From Aquamicrobium sp. (GTDB lineage: Bacteria; Pseudomonadota; Alphaproteobacteria; Rhizobiales; Rhizobiaceae), in the NCBI GenBank assembly GCA_019739225.1, contig JAHHDT010000007.1, positions 372,001 to 436,000 on the forward strand: DNA of 64,000 nucleotides, read 5' to 3'. A model generated the notes under the pieces. It did no database searches and had not been told where the DNA came from. It was given only the letters and a program-made list of their open reading frames with translations. Every line of letters starts with the position of its first letter. Within the stretch, counting starts at the first letter, position 1. Below are positions 17,084 through 24,604 of the stretch, piece by piece. The position numbers were made by a program, and so were the translations under genes.

Positions 17084-18013
17084 TCAGCGGGGCGTTTTCG
17101 TTTTTCCGGCCAGTTCGGCGGGTTTTGTTTCGAAGTCTTCGGCGATCTCGGACTTAATCCAGCGGCGGAATCGGGTCACCTTGGACGGGTCGCTGCGAGT
17201 CGCTGACGACACGAGATAATAGCCGAGGCCGGTCGTTGCGCGCTCGGGGAAGGGGGCAACGACCTGCCCGACCGACAGCGCATAGTGGGCGAGCGTCTGC
17301 CAGGCGAGCATGACACCCTGTCCGGCGATGCAGGCATCGAGACACAGGGCCGCGTCGGTGAAGGAATGGCCGTCGCCAAGCTGACTTTCGTCCATGCCGA
17401 ATCTGGACAGCCACACGTTCCAGCTAAGGGTCGAATGCGCATCGCGCACTATCGGGGCATGCAGCAGATCGCGGGGTTCGCGTAGCGTCCTGGCAAGTTC
17501 CGGCGCGCATACGGGGAATACTTCCTGCGGCAGCAGATAGTCCGTCTTCACGCCGGGCCAGGTTCCGTCCCCGACACGAATGGCGATGTCGACATCGGAC
17601 GTGTCCGGATTGATGAGTGTCGTCGATGCATCGATGCGCACGATGATGTCGGGGACGAGCCTCGAAAAGGCGTTGAGCCGGGGTACGAGCCATTTCGACG
17701 CGAAGACCGGGGCGACCGAGATTGTGAGGATCGATTCGGCATGACTGCGGGACGACGCAACGGCCTCATCGAGGGCAAGAAAGCCGGCGGTCAGCCGTGC
17801 GAGGAACGCGGCGCCGAATTCCGTTGGCGCAAGGCCGCGTCCGGACCGGTCGAATACCGTTCGGCCAAGCTGGGCTTCCGACTTCAGCACCTGCTGGCTG
17901 ACAGCGCCGACTGAAACGCCGAGTTCCTCGGCGGCCTTCTGGAGCGTCCCCAGACGCCCCACCGCCTCCAGCGCGCGCAGTCCGTTGAGATGAACCCGGT
18001 TCAGTTCCTTCAT
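17084..18013 (-). CDS. LysR-type transcriptional regulator (GcvA-like)
   Basis: A 309-residue LysR regulator. The N-terminal winged helix is clear (LNGLRALEAVGRLGTLQKAA, EELGVSVGAVSQQVLKSE), followed by a type-2 periplasmic-binding-like effector domain. The HTH and the RSGRGLAPTEFG segment resemble the GcvA subgroup, but the effector is unknown. It is divergent from the 61-residue gene at 18108. A perfect palindrome abuts its start codon, which suggests it binds there and controls itself and the small gene. The same arrangement recurs at 40879-42083. Confidence 0.9.
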   Translation of the reverse strand: MKELNRVHLNGLRALEAVGRLGTLQKAAEELGVSVGAVSQQVLKSEAQLGRTVFDRSGRGLAPTEFGAAFLARLTAGFLALDEAVASSRSHAESILTISVAPVFASKWLVPRLNAFSRLVPDIIVRIDASTTLINPDTSDVDIAIRVGDGTWPGVKTDYLLPQEVFPVCAPELARTLREPRDLLHAPIVRDAHSTLSWNVWLSRFGMDESQLGDGHSFTDAALCLDACIAGQGVMLAWQTLAHYALSVGQVVAPFPERATTGLGYYLVSSATRSDPSKVTRFRRWIKSEIAEDFETKPAELAGKTKTPR

Positions 18014-18028
18014 ATAGATTATCTATAC
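18014..18028. promoter_or_regulatory. 15-bp perfect palindrome at LysR start
   Basis: TATAGAT-T-ATCTATA directly upstream of the LysR start codon in the 94-base divergent region. It contains a T-N11-A core and fits a LysR box. The palindrome is seen; its use as the operator of this regulator is inference. Confidence 0.5.
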
Positions 18029-18107
18029 CAAGCCGCACGCAAACTCCATAGCAGGCGTTGGCTGTCCATGAGACTGTGACGCCAGATCAGGTTCACAGGA
18101 GGCTCAA

Positions 18108-18293
18108 ATGCTCCAGTTTCTCTTTAACGTTGCCAGTCGCGTCCTAGATCGCTGCGACCTCTCCGAAGCCGAACAGTGGCGGATGGACCCGCTTGCTCAT
18201 CCCGCCCTGCGCAGCATGAGCCAGGCCGAACTCGGCGACCTGCCCATCGGACACGCATCGCTGCCACGGAGGCTCGTTGAAGGCGGTTGCTGA
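18108..18293 (+). CDS. small protein, DUF1127-like
   Basis: A 61-residue protein preceded by a perfect AGGAGG (18097-18102) five bases before its ATG, so it is very likely translated. The C-terminal part (HPALRSMSQAELGDLPIG) resembles the helix-turn pattern of DUF1127 proteins, small arginine-rich proteins of rhizobia, though it is less basic than typical. It is transcribed away from a LysR gene. In Hyphomicrobiales DUF1127 genes often sit beside LysR genes, so it is probably the target of that regulator. Its function is unknown. Confidence 0.7.
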   Translation: MLQFLFNVASRVLDRCDLSEAEQWRMDPLAHPALRSMSQAELGDLPIGHASLPRRLVEGGC

Positions 18294-18308
18294 CATTGCA
18301 ACCACCGT

Positions 18309-18345
18309 GTCATCCCGGCCAAGGGAAGCGCCGCTACCTCTTCAT
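18309..18345. repeat. truncated left arm of palindromic element
   Basis: Starts with GTCATCCCGGCCAAGGGAAG, the same left end as the unit at 18624, but is cut short and runs directly into the full unit at 18346. It is a decayed or nested copy. Confidence 0.55.
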
Positions 18346-18546
18346 GTCATCCCGGAAGCCGAAGCGCAGCGAGGCTATCCGGGACCCATTGATCAGCACG
18401 GCCGGGTCGCGGGTTCGCGCGGCGGCAACGACAGTCACGACTCGCGGCAATGGCTGCGCGCGATCTCCGGAAGAGGGCCGCGCCACACGATTTCCGGACC
18501 AATGGGTCCCGACTCTTCCTCGCTACGCTCGGTCGGCCGGGATGAC
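18346..18546. repeat. palindromic intergenic element, unit 1
   Basis: A 201-bp unit bounded by GTCATCCCGG and its inverse CCGGGATGAC, with an inner inverted pair CGGGACCCATTG / CAATGGGTCCCG. The core from 18381 is almost identical to that of unit 2 shifted by 280 bases. It resembles the RIME-type intergenic mosaic elements of rhizobia in organisation; family identity was not tested. No coding content. Confidence 0.75.
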
Positions 18547-18623
18547 GTCTTCATGGATGTGCCCGCAAATCGCCGACGCCTGTCAATCGCCGGCGCCGAA
18601 GATGGAGCCACAACCTCTCCGCC

Positions 18624-18826
18624 GTCATCCCGGCCAAGGGAGCGGAGCGACCGCAGAGCCGGGACCCATTGAGAGGCGCGGCCGGGTCGCGGGTTCGCGC
18701 GGCGGCAACGACAGTCACGACTCGCGGCAATGGCTGCGCACCACCTCCGGAAGAGGGCCGCGTCACACGATTTCCGGACCAATGGGTCCCGACTCTTCCT
18801 CGCTACGCTCGGTCGGCCGGGATGAC
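18624..18826. repeat. palindromic intergenic element, unit 2
   Basis: A 203-bp unit bounded by GTCATCCCGG and CCGGGATGAC with the same inner inverted pair as unit 1. It ends 20 bases from the hemF stop, so its fold may also act as a 3' stem for hemF. The 77 bases between the units share no obvious repeat. Together the elements fill most of the 552-base gap 18294-18845. Confidence 0.75.
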
Positions 18827-18845
18827 GCCGGGTGTGTGCTTTCCT

Positions 18846-19775
18846 CTATGGCCACTTCACTTCCGGCGGCAGGCTCGACAGGATCGAGTCGACATTGCCG
18901 CCGGTCTTGAGGCCGAAGATTGTGCCGCGATCATAGAGCAGGTTGAACTCGACATAGCGGCCGCGCCGTATGAGTTGCTCCTCACGATCGGCCTCGGTCC
19001 AGTTGTCGTTGAAATTGCGCCTTACGATGTGGTTGTAGACAATCTGGAAGGTGCGGCCGACATCCTGTGTAAAGCGGAAATCGGCGTCCCAGCCGCCCTT
19101 GTCTTCGGGGCTCTTCAGCCAGTCGTAGAAGATGCCGCCTACGCCGCGCGGCTCGTTGCGGTGGGGCAGGAAGAAATACTCGTCGCACCATTCCTTGAAT
19201 TTTTGATGGTCGGCGACTGCGGCATGCTTGTCGCAGATGAATTTCATCGACTTGTGAAAGGCCACCGTATCCGGGTCGTCCTGGACGCGGCGCCGGTCGA
19301 GCACGGGGGTCAGGTCGGCGCCGCCGCCGAACCACTGGCGGGTCGTCACGACCATGCGCGTGTTCATGTGAACCGCCGGCACGTTGGGGTTCTGCGGGTG
19401 CGCGATCAGCGAAATGCCTGAAGCCCAGAAGCGCGGGTCTTCCTCCGCCCCCGGAATCTGGCTGCGGAACTCCGGCGAGAACTCGCCGTGAACCGTGGAG
19501 ACATGCACGCCGACCTTCTCGAAGACGCGGCCATACATCATCGACATGACGCCGCCGCCACCCCCTTTGTTCCCACTGGGGCCGCCATCGCGCTCCCACG
19601 GCGTGCGCTCGAAGCGGCCGGGCGACCAGCCCGACTGCGGTCCGGTCAGATCGTCCTCGATCTTTTCAAAGGTGTCGCAGATGCGGTCGCGCAGTTCCTC
19701 GAACCAAGCCTTCGCGGCTGCCTTCTTCTCCTCGATTCCGTCCGGCAAGCCTGCCGGCAACTCTGGACGCTGCAT
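18846..19775 (-). CDS. hemF: oxygen-dependent coproporphyrinogen III oxidase
   Basis: A 309-residue HemF. It converts coproporphyrinogen III to protoporphyrinogen IX by two oxygen-dependent decarboxylations in heme synthesis. Family blocks are clear: [19 protein letters not shown] region, [42 protein letters not shown], and near the C-terminus [20 protein letters not shown]. Length matches the family and the enzyme is cytoplasmic. GGAGA lies seven bases before the ATG. It supplies heme for nearby cytochromes bc1 and b561, which is a functional rather than an operon link. Confidence 0.96.
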   Translation of the reverse strand: MQRPELPAGLPDGIEEKKAAAKAWFEELRDRICDTFEKIEDDLTGPQSGWSPGRFERTPWERDGGPSGNKGGGGGVMSMMYGRVFEKVGVHVSTVHGEFSPEFRSQIPGAEEDPRFWASGISLIAHPQNPNVPAVHMNTRMVVTTRQWFGGGADLTPVLDRRRVQDDPDTVAFHKSMKFICDKHAAVADHQKFKEWCDEYFFLPHRNEPRGVGGIFYDWLKSPEDKGGWDADFRFTQDVGRTFQIVYNHIVRRNFNDNWTEADREEQLIRRGRYVEFNLLYDRGTIFGLKTGGNVDSILSSLPPEVKWP

Positions 19776-19895
19776 TCAATGTCTCCATCGAGCTCCGGCC
19801 TGGCGGCAGCGGAGCCAATCAAAAGGACTCGTAAAGTCTCGCGGCGATCCCTAATCTGTTGCCGGTGAGGGTCAAGGAATTTCCGGGAGATACCG

Positions 19896-20153
19896 GTGCG
19901 CGTTCCCGCAAGACCGCCGCTCGACAGTCTCAAGCGCAGCCTCGACAGGCGCCGCGCCGAGACCGGCCGCAAGGTACGCGACGGCTTCATCCGCGAGACC
20001 TTCATGCTGCCGCGTCAGGCCGCGCGCGATAAGGCGCGCGAGTGGTTCGACCGCTGGCCGAAGCAGGCCTACTGGACTGAAATCGAGAGCTGGTGCGAGC
20101 GCCCCGACGACGTGATCGAATTCACGATCCGCAGGCTGCCAACGGCCGACTGA
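19896..20153 (+). CDS. conserved hypothetical protein, basic, 85 residues
   Basis: A small basic protein starting with GTG at 19896, with GGGAGA six bases upstream. It has arginine-rich helices (LKRSLDRRRAETGRKVRDGF) and a tryptophan-rich segment (EWFDRWPKQAYWTEIESW). There is no signal peptide or membrane helix. It is divergent from hemF and convergent with the MarR gene. I do not recognise a named family, but the codon use, ribosome-binding site and fit between genes support it as real. Confidence 0.6.
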   Translation: MRVPARPPLDSLKRSLDRRRAETGRKVRDGFIRETFMLPRQAARDKAREWFDRWPKQAYWTEIESWCERPDDVIEFTIRRLPTAD

Positions 20154-20162
20154 CCGGCCCGA

Positions 20163-20609
20163 CTAGTCTTCGAGCATCTTTTCCAGCGAGGTGATGACCT
20201 TGCCGAGCAGTTCCAGGAACTGCTCCCGTTCGGTCTCCGTCAGGTCGGCAAGCGCGACCGCGTTGACCGACATTCCTGCCTCCTTGACCTTCAGCGCCTT
20301 TTCCATCGCCTCCGGCGTCAACGCCACTAACTGGCTGCGCCCGTCCCTTGGGTCGGGTCGCCGCTCTATCAACCCATCGCGTTGCATGCGGGACAGTGTG
20401 GCGGCCATCGTAGGCTGCTCGATGGATGCGATGGCGGCGAGCGCCTTCTGGCTGAGCGCTGCGCCGTCGCCCAGCGCAAAGAAGACCGGCATCTGGCCCG
20501 AGGACACGCCGAACTCTTTCAGCCTGCGGTCTATGGCCCGGGCAAAGAGGCGTGCCGCCCAATTGGTCATGTAGCCCGAGGATCTGGTTCGCTCGAATCG
20601 TTTTTGCAT
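20163..20609 (-). CDS. MarR family transcriptional regulator
   Basis: A 148-residue MarR regulator. The winged helix is seen as ALSQKALAAIASIEQPTMAATLSRMQRDGLIERRP, with the wing DPRDGRSQLVALT, flanked by dimerisation helices. It is divergent from cytochrome b561, with only 68 bases between starts, so it most likely represses itself and that gene. MarR proteins often sense phenolics or oxidants, and control of a membrane cytochrome by such a sensor is plausible. The ligand is unknown. Confidence 0.9.
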   Translation of the reverse strand: MQKRFERTRSSGYMTNWAARLFARAIDRRLKEFGVSSGQMPVFFALGDGAALSQKALAAIASIEQPTMAATLSRMQRDGLIERRPDPRDGRSQLVALTPEAMEKALKVKEAGMSVNAVALADLTETEREQFLELLGKVITSLEKMLED

Positions 20610-20640
20610 AGCTTGCTATCTATATACATTGCATGCTATA
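20608..20640. promoter_or_regulatory. probable MarR operator / divergent promoter region
   Basis: An AT-rich divergent region holds ATAGC-TT-GCTAT at 20608-20619 and a related GCATGCTAT at 20631-20639. One site overlaps the MarR start codon. The repeats are seen; binding by the adjacent MarR is inference. Confidence 0.45.
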
Positions 20641-20677
20641 TAACCAGCGGGCAGGCGAGCTGGCAAGGAGACAGGTC

Positions 20678-21214
20678 ATGCGATGGAAAAGCAGCACTCA
20701 CCGCTATGGTGCCGTTGCGGTGGCTATGCACTGGGTCACGGCCGTAGCCTTGATCGGCATGCTGGTGTCAGGTCTGCGGGCCGCGGACATGAATGACCCT
20801 GAGGCGAAGCTGGCGCTGTTGCGAATCCATGCCGTGATGGGGGTCTCGGTGCTGGCGTTGACACTTCTCAGGCTTTTCTGGTGGTGGCTGGCTGACAAGA
20901 AACCGGCGGACCCGACTGGCACGCCGCGCTGGCAGGCGCGGGCTGCTCACGTCGTCCACGCGCTTTTCTATGTCGTCATCATCGGCATGGGCGCGAGCGG
21001 CGTCGGCATGGTGCTGCTTTCCGGCGCCGGCGACATTCTGGCAGGCGCATCTCAGGCACCGTTGCCGGATTTCCATGCCTATCCGCCGCGCGCGCCGCAC
21101 GGCATCGGCGGCACATTGCTAATCGCGTTGGTCCTGCTGCATGTGGCTGCCGCGATCTATCACCAGTTCATCAAGCGCGACCGGTTGCTCGCCAGGATGG
21201 GGCTGGGCCGCTGA
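20678..21214 (+). CDS. cytochrome b561
   Basis: A 178-residue cytochrome b561 with four predicted membrane helices. Conserved histidines lie in HRYGAVAVAMHWVTA, in RIHAVMG, in HVVHALFY and in LLHVAAAIYHQF; such His residues bind two b hemes that carry electrons across or within the inner membrane from quinol or superoxide. The ATG at 20678 was chosen because AAGGAG lies seven bases upstream; a TTG-type extension to 20633 would cover the operator. It is divergent from MarR. An isolated SoxR-like promoter begins 22 bases after its stop. Confidence 0.92.
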   Translation: MRWKSSTHRYGAVAVAMHWVTAVALIGMLVSGLRAADMNDPEAKLALLRIHAVMGVSVLALTLLRLFWWWLADKKPADPTGTPRWQARAAHVVHALFYVVIIGMGASGVGMVLLSGAGDILAGASQAPLPDFHAYPPRAPHGIGGTLLIALVLLHVAAAIYHQFIKRDRLLARMGLGR

Positions 21215-21235
21215 GCAAAAAATGGCGGGACGCGC

Positions 21236-21266
21236 TTGACCTAAACTATTGTTGAGGTTGTATGAA
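21236..21266 (+). promoter_or_regulatory. orphan SoxR/MerR-type promoter-operator
   Basis: TTGACC (21236-21241), a 19-base spacer and TATGAA (21261-21266). The spacer carries the near-perfect dyad ACCTAAAC-TATT-GTTGAGGT (7 of 8 pairs). The 19-base spacing with a central dyad is the hallmark of MerR-family promoters, and the ACCT-AA pattern is like SoxR boxes. Only trmL, in the opposite direction, lies downstream, so no sense target gene is present. Confidence 0.55.
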
Positions 21267-21341
21267 ATCATCCTTCGATGGACGTAGAAGGATGAATCGA
21301 TGGCCCGAACTGCTTCTGAAAATGCACGCTTGCCGACGCGG

Positions 21342-21812
21342 TCAGCGCGTCTGGCGGATCGCTTCGCCGGCAGCCATGGCCGCCGAAAGCGCGAGGTTGA
21401 GGCTGCGGGCGCCGGTACGCATTGGGATCGTCAGCCGCGTATCGACAGCATCGTGCACACGGTCTGGTACCCCGGCCGATTCGCGCCCGAAGAGCAGAAT
21501 GTCGCCGGGTGCGAAGGCAAAGCCGGTGTAGGGGGCGACAGCCTTCGTGCTGAAAAGCACCAGCCGGCGGCCTTGCCCGGTCCGCCAGGCCTCGAAGCTT
21601 TCCCAGGAGACGTGACGGGTCAGGGCGGCCATCTCCAGATAGTCCATGCCCGCACGTTTGAGCGCCCTGTCCGACATGTCGAAGCCGGCCGGCTCTATGA
21701 TGTCGACGGCGAGGTCCAGGCATGCGGCCATGCGAAGGATGGCGCCGGCATTGCCGGGAATGTCGGGCTGATAGAGCGCGATGTGCAGGTCGTGCGGGGC
21801 AGTGGAAGGCAA
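21342..21812 (-). CDS. trmL: tRNA (cytidine(34)-2'-O)-methyltransferase
   Basis: A 156-residue SPOUT-class methyltransferase. It methylates the ribose of C34/U34 in certain tRNA anticodon loops. Family features are LYQPDIPGNAGAILRMAAC at the N-terminus, then the trefoil-knot SAM site GDILLFGRESAGVP and IPMRTGARSLNLALSAAM at the C-terminus. Length is exactly that of TrmL. It is cytoplasmic. It sits in the usual rhizobial neighbourhood of hemF and petABC. Its 3' end faces the orphan SoxR-like promoter, so transcription from that promoter would be antisense to it. Confidence 0.94.
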   Translation of the reverse strand: MPSTAPHDLHIALYQPDIPGNAGAILRMAACLDLAVDIIEPAGFDMSDRALKRAGMDYLEMAALTRHVSWESFEAWRTGQGRRLVLFSTKAVAPYTGFAFAPGDILLFGRESAGVPDRVHDAVDTRLTIPMRTGARSLNLALSAAMAAGEAIRQTR

Positions 21813-22098
21813 TATCGTGGTCTTCTAAATAGTAGCCGGAATGCAACAGTTGCTCCGGCGCGGCTCCGTAACGTCAGCTTCGAACTAGCCAGTCGCGAGG
21901 AACGGGTCTATAGGGCTGTCATCGTCAACTCGAACCGAGGGGGAGTCAAATGGATTGCATGATGCTCATAGACGCCATTCGCCCCATCCGTGGGCTTATC
22001 GCCTGACGGCGGATTCGGTTCGACGCTTTTTCCCAGATTAGCCAGCATCGACGCGACTTCCGCCGGATCGCCAGTTCCGATCCTTGAGGATTTTCGCC

Positions 22099-22404
22099 AT
22101 GCGTACCTTGTATCCGCGCGCCCGTTCGGGGCCGCACTCCATCCATGATGCCCGGCAACATGCCTGGGCGCTGCTCGTGCTGGGGCCGGGTGCTCCCGCG
22201 CCGCGTCAGCGGCCGCATCGCGGCCTGCTGCCCGATGTGCCGGAGTTCCGCGCGCCGTTGCGCCCGTCGCTGCTGGGGCGGCTTTTCGCCCGCTTCCGCC
22301 GCTCCGACCCGGCCGGTGATCCAGCAGCGGAAGATGCCTGCGACCAGCCGGGAAGCGACTGGGCGCCGGCACAGCAAGAAGACCATGAGAGGCTGGCGGC
22401 CTAG
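22099..22404 (+). CDS. hypothetical small protein (tentative)
   Basis: A 101-residue frame rich in Arg, Pro and Ala, with GAGGA nine bases upstream of its ATG. It has an amphipathic segment (LLGRLFARFRRSDPAGD) and an acidic, glutamine-rich tail. The codon pattern is fair, and no better gene fits this 923-base gap (21813-22735). It may be a lineage-specific small protein transcribed with the ABC exporters, or may not be a gene. I see no recognisable family. Confidence 0.35.
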   Translation: MRTLYPRARSGPHSIHDARQHAWALLVLGPGAPAPRQRPHRGLLPDVPEFRAPLRPSLLGRLFARFRRSDPAGDPAAEDACDQPGSDWAPAQQEDHERLAA

Positions 22405-22443
22405 CGCCGTCAGCCTGTCAGTCCCATAAGAGGAAAACGCACC

Positions 22444-22710
22444 ATGGCCGCAGGAAAACACGGTGACCCGAAACACTCCGCGATGGCGCTGCCACCGATG
22501 AAGACAGGCACGTTGCCCGTTGCTGACAGCCGGTTGTCAGCAGCTTTCGAGCGCGCGCTTGGCGGCGGGCCGGTCGGGGCCCATCTTCCTGCTTCGTCAT
22601 ACAGGAGAGAGCGGGAGCCTGCGCAGAACGCGAAAGCCGGGAAGCCGGCGTTCTCTAACAAAGGCGCGCCACGCGCAGCACATATTGGCCCGCGCAGCGG
22701 GCACAAATAG
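22444..22710 (+). CDS. hypothetical small protein (tentative)
   Basis: An 88-residue frame starting 39 bases after the previous one, with AAGAGG upstream. It is basic, low in hydrophobics and rich in Ala, Gly, Pro and Lys, so probably disordered. It ends 25 bases before the ABC transporter start. The same stretch is open in the ABC frame, which makes the assignment uncertain. No family is recognised. Confidence 0.28.
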   Translation: MAAGKHGDPKHSAMALPPMKTGTLPVADSRLSAAFERALGGGPVGAHLPASSYRREREPAQNAKAGKPAFSNKGAPRAAHIGPRSGHK

Positions 22711-22735
22711 AATTGAGCACAGAGAAGATTTCATC

Positions 22736-24604
22736 ATGTACCGCTTCTTCGAATCCCTCCTGAACCCGTTTCCGCCGGAAGAGCCGGTGGAACCGCCGAA
22801 GACGCTCGTCGCCTTCTGCATCCACTACACCAAGGGTTCCTGGCCGCTGATCGTCATCTCCGCGATCCTCACCTCGATCATCGCGCTGACCGAGGTTTGG
22901 ATGTTCGGCTTCCTCGGCAACATCGTCGACTGGCTTTCCGCGCAGAACCGCGAGACGTTCCTGCAGACGGAAGGCTGGAAGCTCGCCGGCATGGCGTTCG
23001 TCGTGCTGGTGGCGCTGCCATTCATCGTGCTCGTCAATTCCTGGCTCAACCACCAGTCGCTGTTTGGCAACTTCCCGATGCGAATTCGCTGGCAGGTGCA
23101 TCGCTATCTGCTGAAGCAGTCGATGACGTTCTATCAGGACGAGTTTGCCGGGCGCATCGCCACCAAGCTGATGCAGACGGCGCTTGCCGTGCGCGAATGT
23201 GTCATCAAGCTGATCGACGTGCTCAACTACGTCATCGTCTATTTCCTCGGCGTGCTGTTTCTCGTGGGGTCGGCCGACTGGCGGCTTGCGATGCCGCTGG
23301 CGGTGTGGCTGGTCGCCTATCTGGGCCTGCTGCGCTACTTCGTACCCCGCCTCGGCAAGGTTTCGGAGCAGCAGGCCGACGCACGCGCGATCATGACCGG
23401 CCGCGTGGTGGACAGCTATTCCAACATCCAGACGGTGAAACTGTTCAGCCACGCAAGGCGCGAGGCCGCCTTTGCGCGCGAAGGAATGAGCGATTTCCTC
23501 GAGACCGTCCACCGGATGATGCGGCTGGTGACGAGCCTTTATGGCACGCTCTATTTCCTCAACTCGCTGCTTCTGGCGGCCGTGGCCGCGATTTCGATCT
23601 GGCTGTGGCTGGGTCAGGCGGTGTCGATCGGCGCGGTCGCCGTGGCGCTTGGCCTCGTGCTGCGCCTTTGGGGCATGTCGCAGTGGATCATGTGGGAGGT
23701 TTCCGGCCTGTTTGAGAACATCGGCACGGTGCAGGACGGCATACGCTCGATCTCGCTGCCGCGCCTGGTCGACGACCGCGCCGGCGCCAACGAGATCGTC
23801 GTCGAGAAGGGCGAGATCGGGTTCGATCATGTCCGCTTCCACTACGGCAAGCAGAAGGGCGTGATCGAGGACCTGTCGCTTACCATTCGGCCTGGCGAGA
23901 AGGTCGGCATCGTCGGCCGATCGGGCGCCGGAAAGTCGACGCTGGTCAACATCCTGCTGCGTTTCTACGACATCGAGGGCGGCAAGGTGACGATCGACGG
24001 CCAGAACATCGCCGCAGTCCAACAGGACAGCCTGCGCGCCCATATCGGCGTCGTCACGCAGGATACGTCGCTGCTGCACCGCTCGGTTCGCGACAACATC
24101 CTCTACGGTCGCCCCGATGCGACGGAAGACATGGTGGTCGAGGCGGCACGGCGCGCCGAGGCGCTGGAGTTCATCGGCGGGCTCAGCGACCCCAAGGGCC
24201 GCAGGGGGCTCGACGCCCATGTCGGCGAACGTGGCGTCAAGCTTTCGGGCGGCCAGCGGCAGCGCATCGCGATCGCACGCGTCATGCTCAAGGACGCGCC
24301 GATCCTGATCCTCGACGAGGCGACATCGGCGCTCGACTCGGAGGTCGAGGCCGCAATCCAGGAGAATCTCTATCGCCTGATGGAGGGCAAGACGGTGATC
24401 GCCATCGCGCACCGGCTCTCCACCATCGCCGCGATGGACAGGCTGGTCGTGATGGACAAGGGCCGCGTCATCGAAGAAGGAACGCACGACGAACTGATTG
24501 CCAAGGAAGGGCTTTATGCCCAGTTATGGCAGAGGCAGTCGGGCGGATTCCTGCTGCATGACGAACCCGCCACCGAGCCGGAAAAGGAAATCGCGGCCGA
24601 ATGA
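22736..24604 (+). CDS. ABC transporter, fused permease/ATPase (half-transporter 1)
   Basis: A 622-residue exporter-type half-transporter. An N-terminal six-helix membrane domain (about residues 20-320) is followed by a nucleotide-binding domain with Walker A GRSGAGKST, signature LSGGQRQRIAIAR, Walker B LILDEATSALDSE and the H-loop AHRLS. All catalytic residues are intact. The ATG at 22736 was chosen because MYRFFESLLNPFPPEEP is a natural N-terminus; the longer frame from 22520 reads through low-complexity sequence. Its end overlaps the next gene by four bases (ATGA). The pair probably forms a heterodimer. The substrate is unknown; multidrug or lipid export is typical of the family. Confidence 0.92.
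   Translation: MYRFFESLLNPFPPEEPVEPPKTLVAFCIHYTKGSWPLIVISAILTSIIALTEVWMFGFLGNIVDWLSAQNRETFLQTEGWKLAGMAFVVLVALPFIVLVNSWLNHQSLFGNFPMRIRWQVHRYLLKQSMTFYQDEFAGRIATKLMQTALAVRECVIKLIDVLNYVIVYFLGVLFLVGSADWRLAMPLAVWLVAYLGLLRYFVPRLGKVSEQQADARAIMTGRVVDSYSNIQTVKLFSHARREAAFAREGMSDFLETVHRMMRLVTSLYGTLYFLNSLLLAAVAAISIWLWLGQAVSIGAVAVALGLVLRLWGMSQWIMWEVSGLFENIGTVQDGIRSISLPRLVDDRAGANEIVVEKGEIGFDHVRFHYGKQKGVIEDLSLTIRPGEKVGIVGRSGAGKSTLVNILLRFYDIEGGKVTIDGQNIAAVQQDSLRAHIGVVTQDTSLLHRSVRDNILYGRPDATEDMVVEAARRAEALEFIGGLSDPKGRRGLDAHVGERGVKLSGGQRQRIAIARVMLKDAPILILDEATSALDSEVEAAIQENLYRLMEGKTVIAIAHRLSTIAAMDRLVVMDKGRVIEEGTHDELIAKEGLYAQLWQRQSGGFLLHDEPATEPEKEIAAE

Noticed and set aside
18346-18826. Possible CRISPR array
   Set aside because: Only two long (about 200 bp) palindromic units with no regular short repeats or spacers and no cas genes.
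21300-21962. 220-residue plus-strand frame downstream of the SoxR-like promoter
   Set aside because: It runs through trmL antisense with no recognisable family and no good ribosome-binding site. It is kept only as part of the orphan-promoter question.
22655-24487. 610-residue minus-strand open frame opposite the first ABC exporter
   Set aside because: The plus strand has complete ABC motifs; the antisense frame is His/Asp/Arg-rich without motifs.
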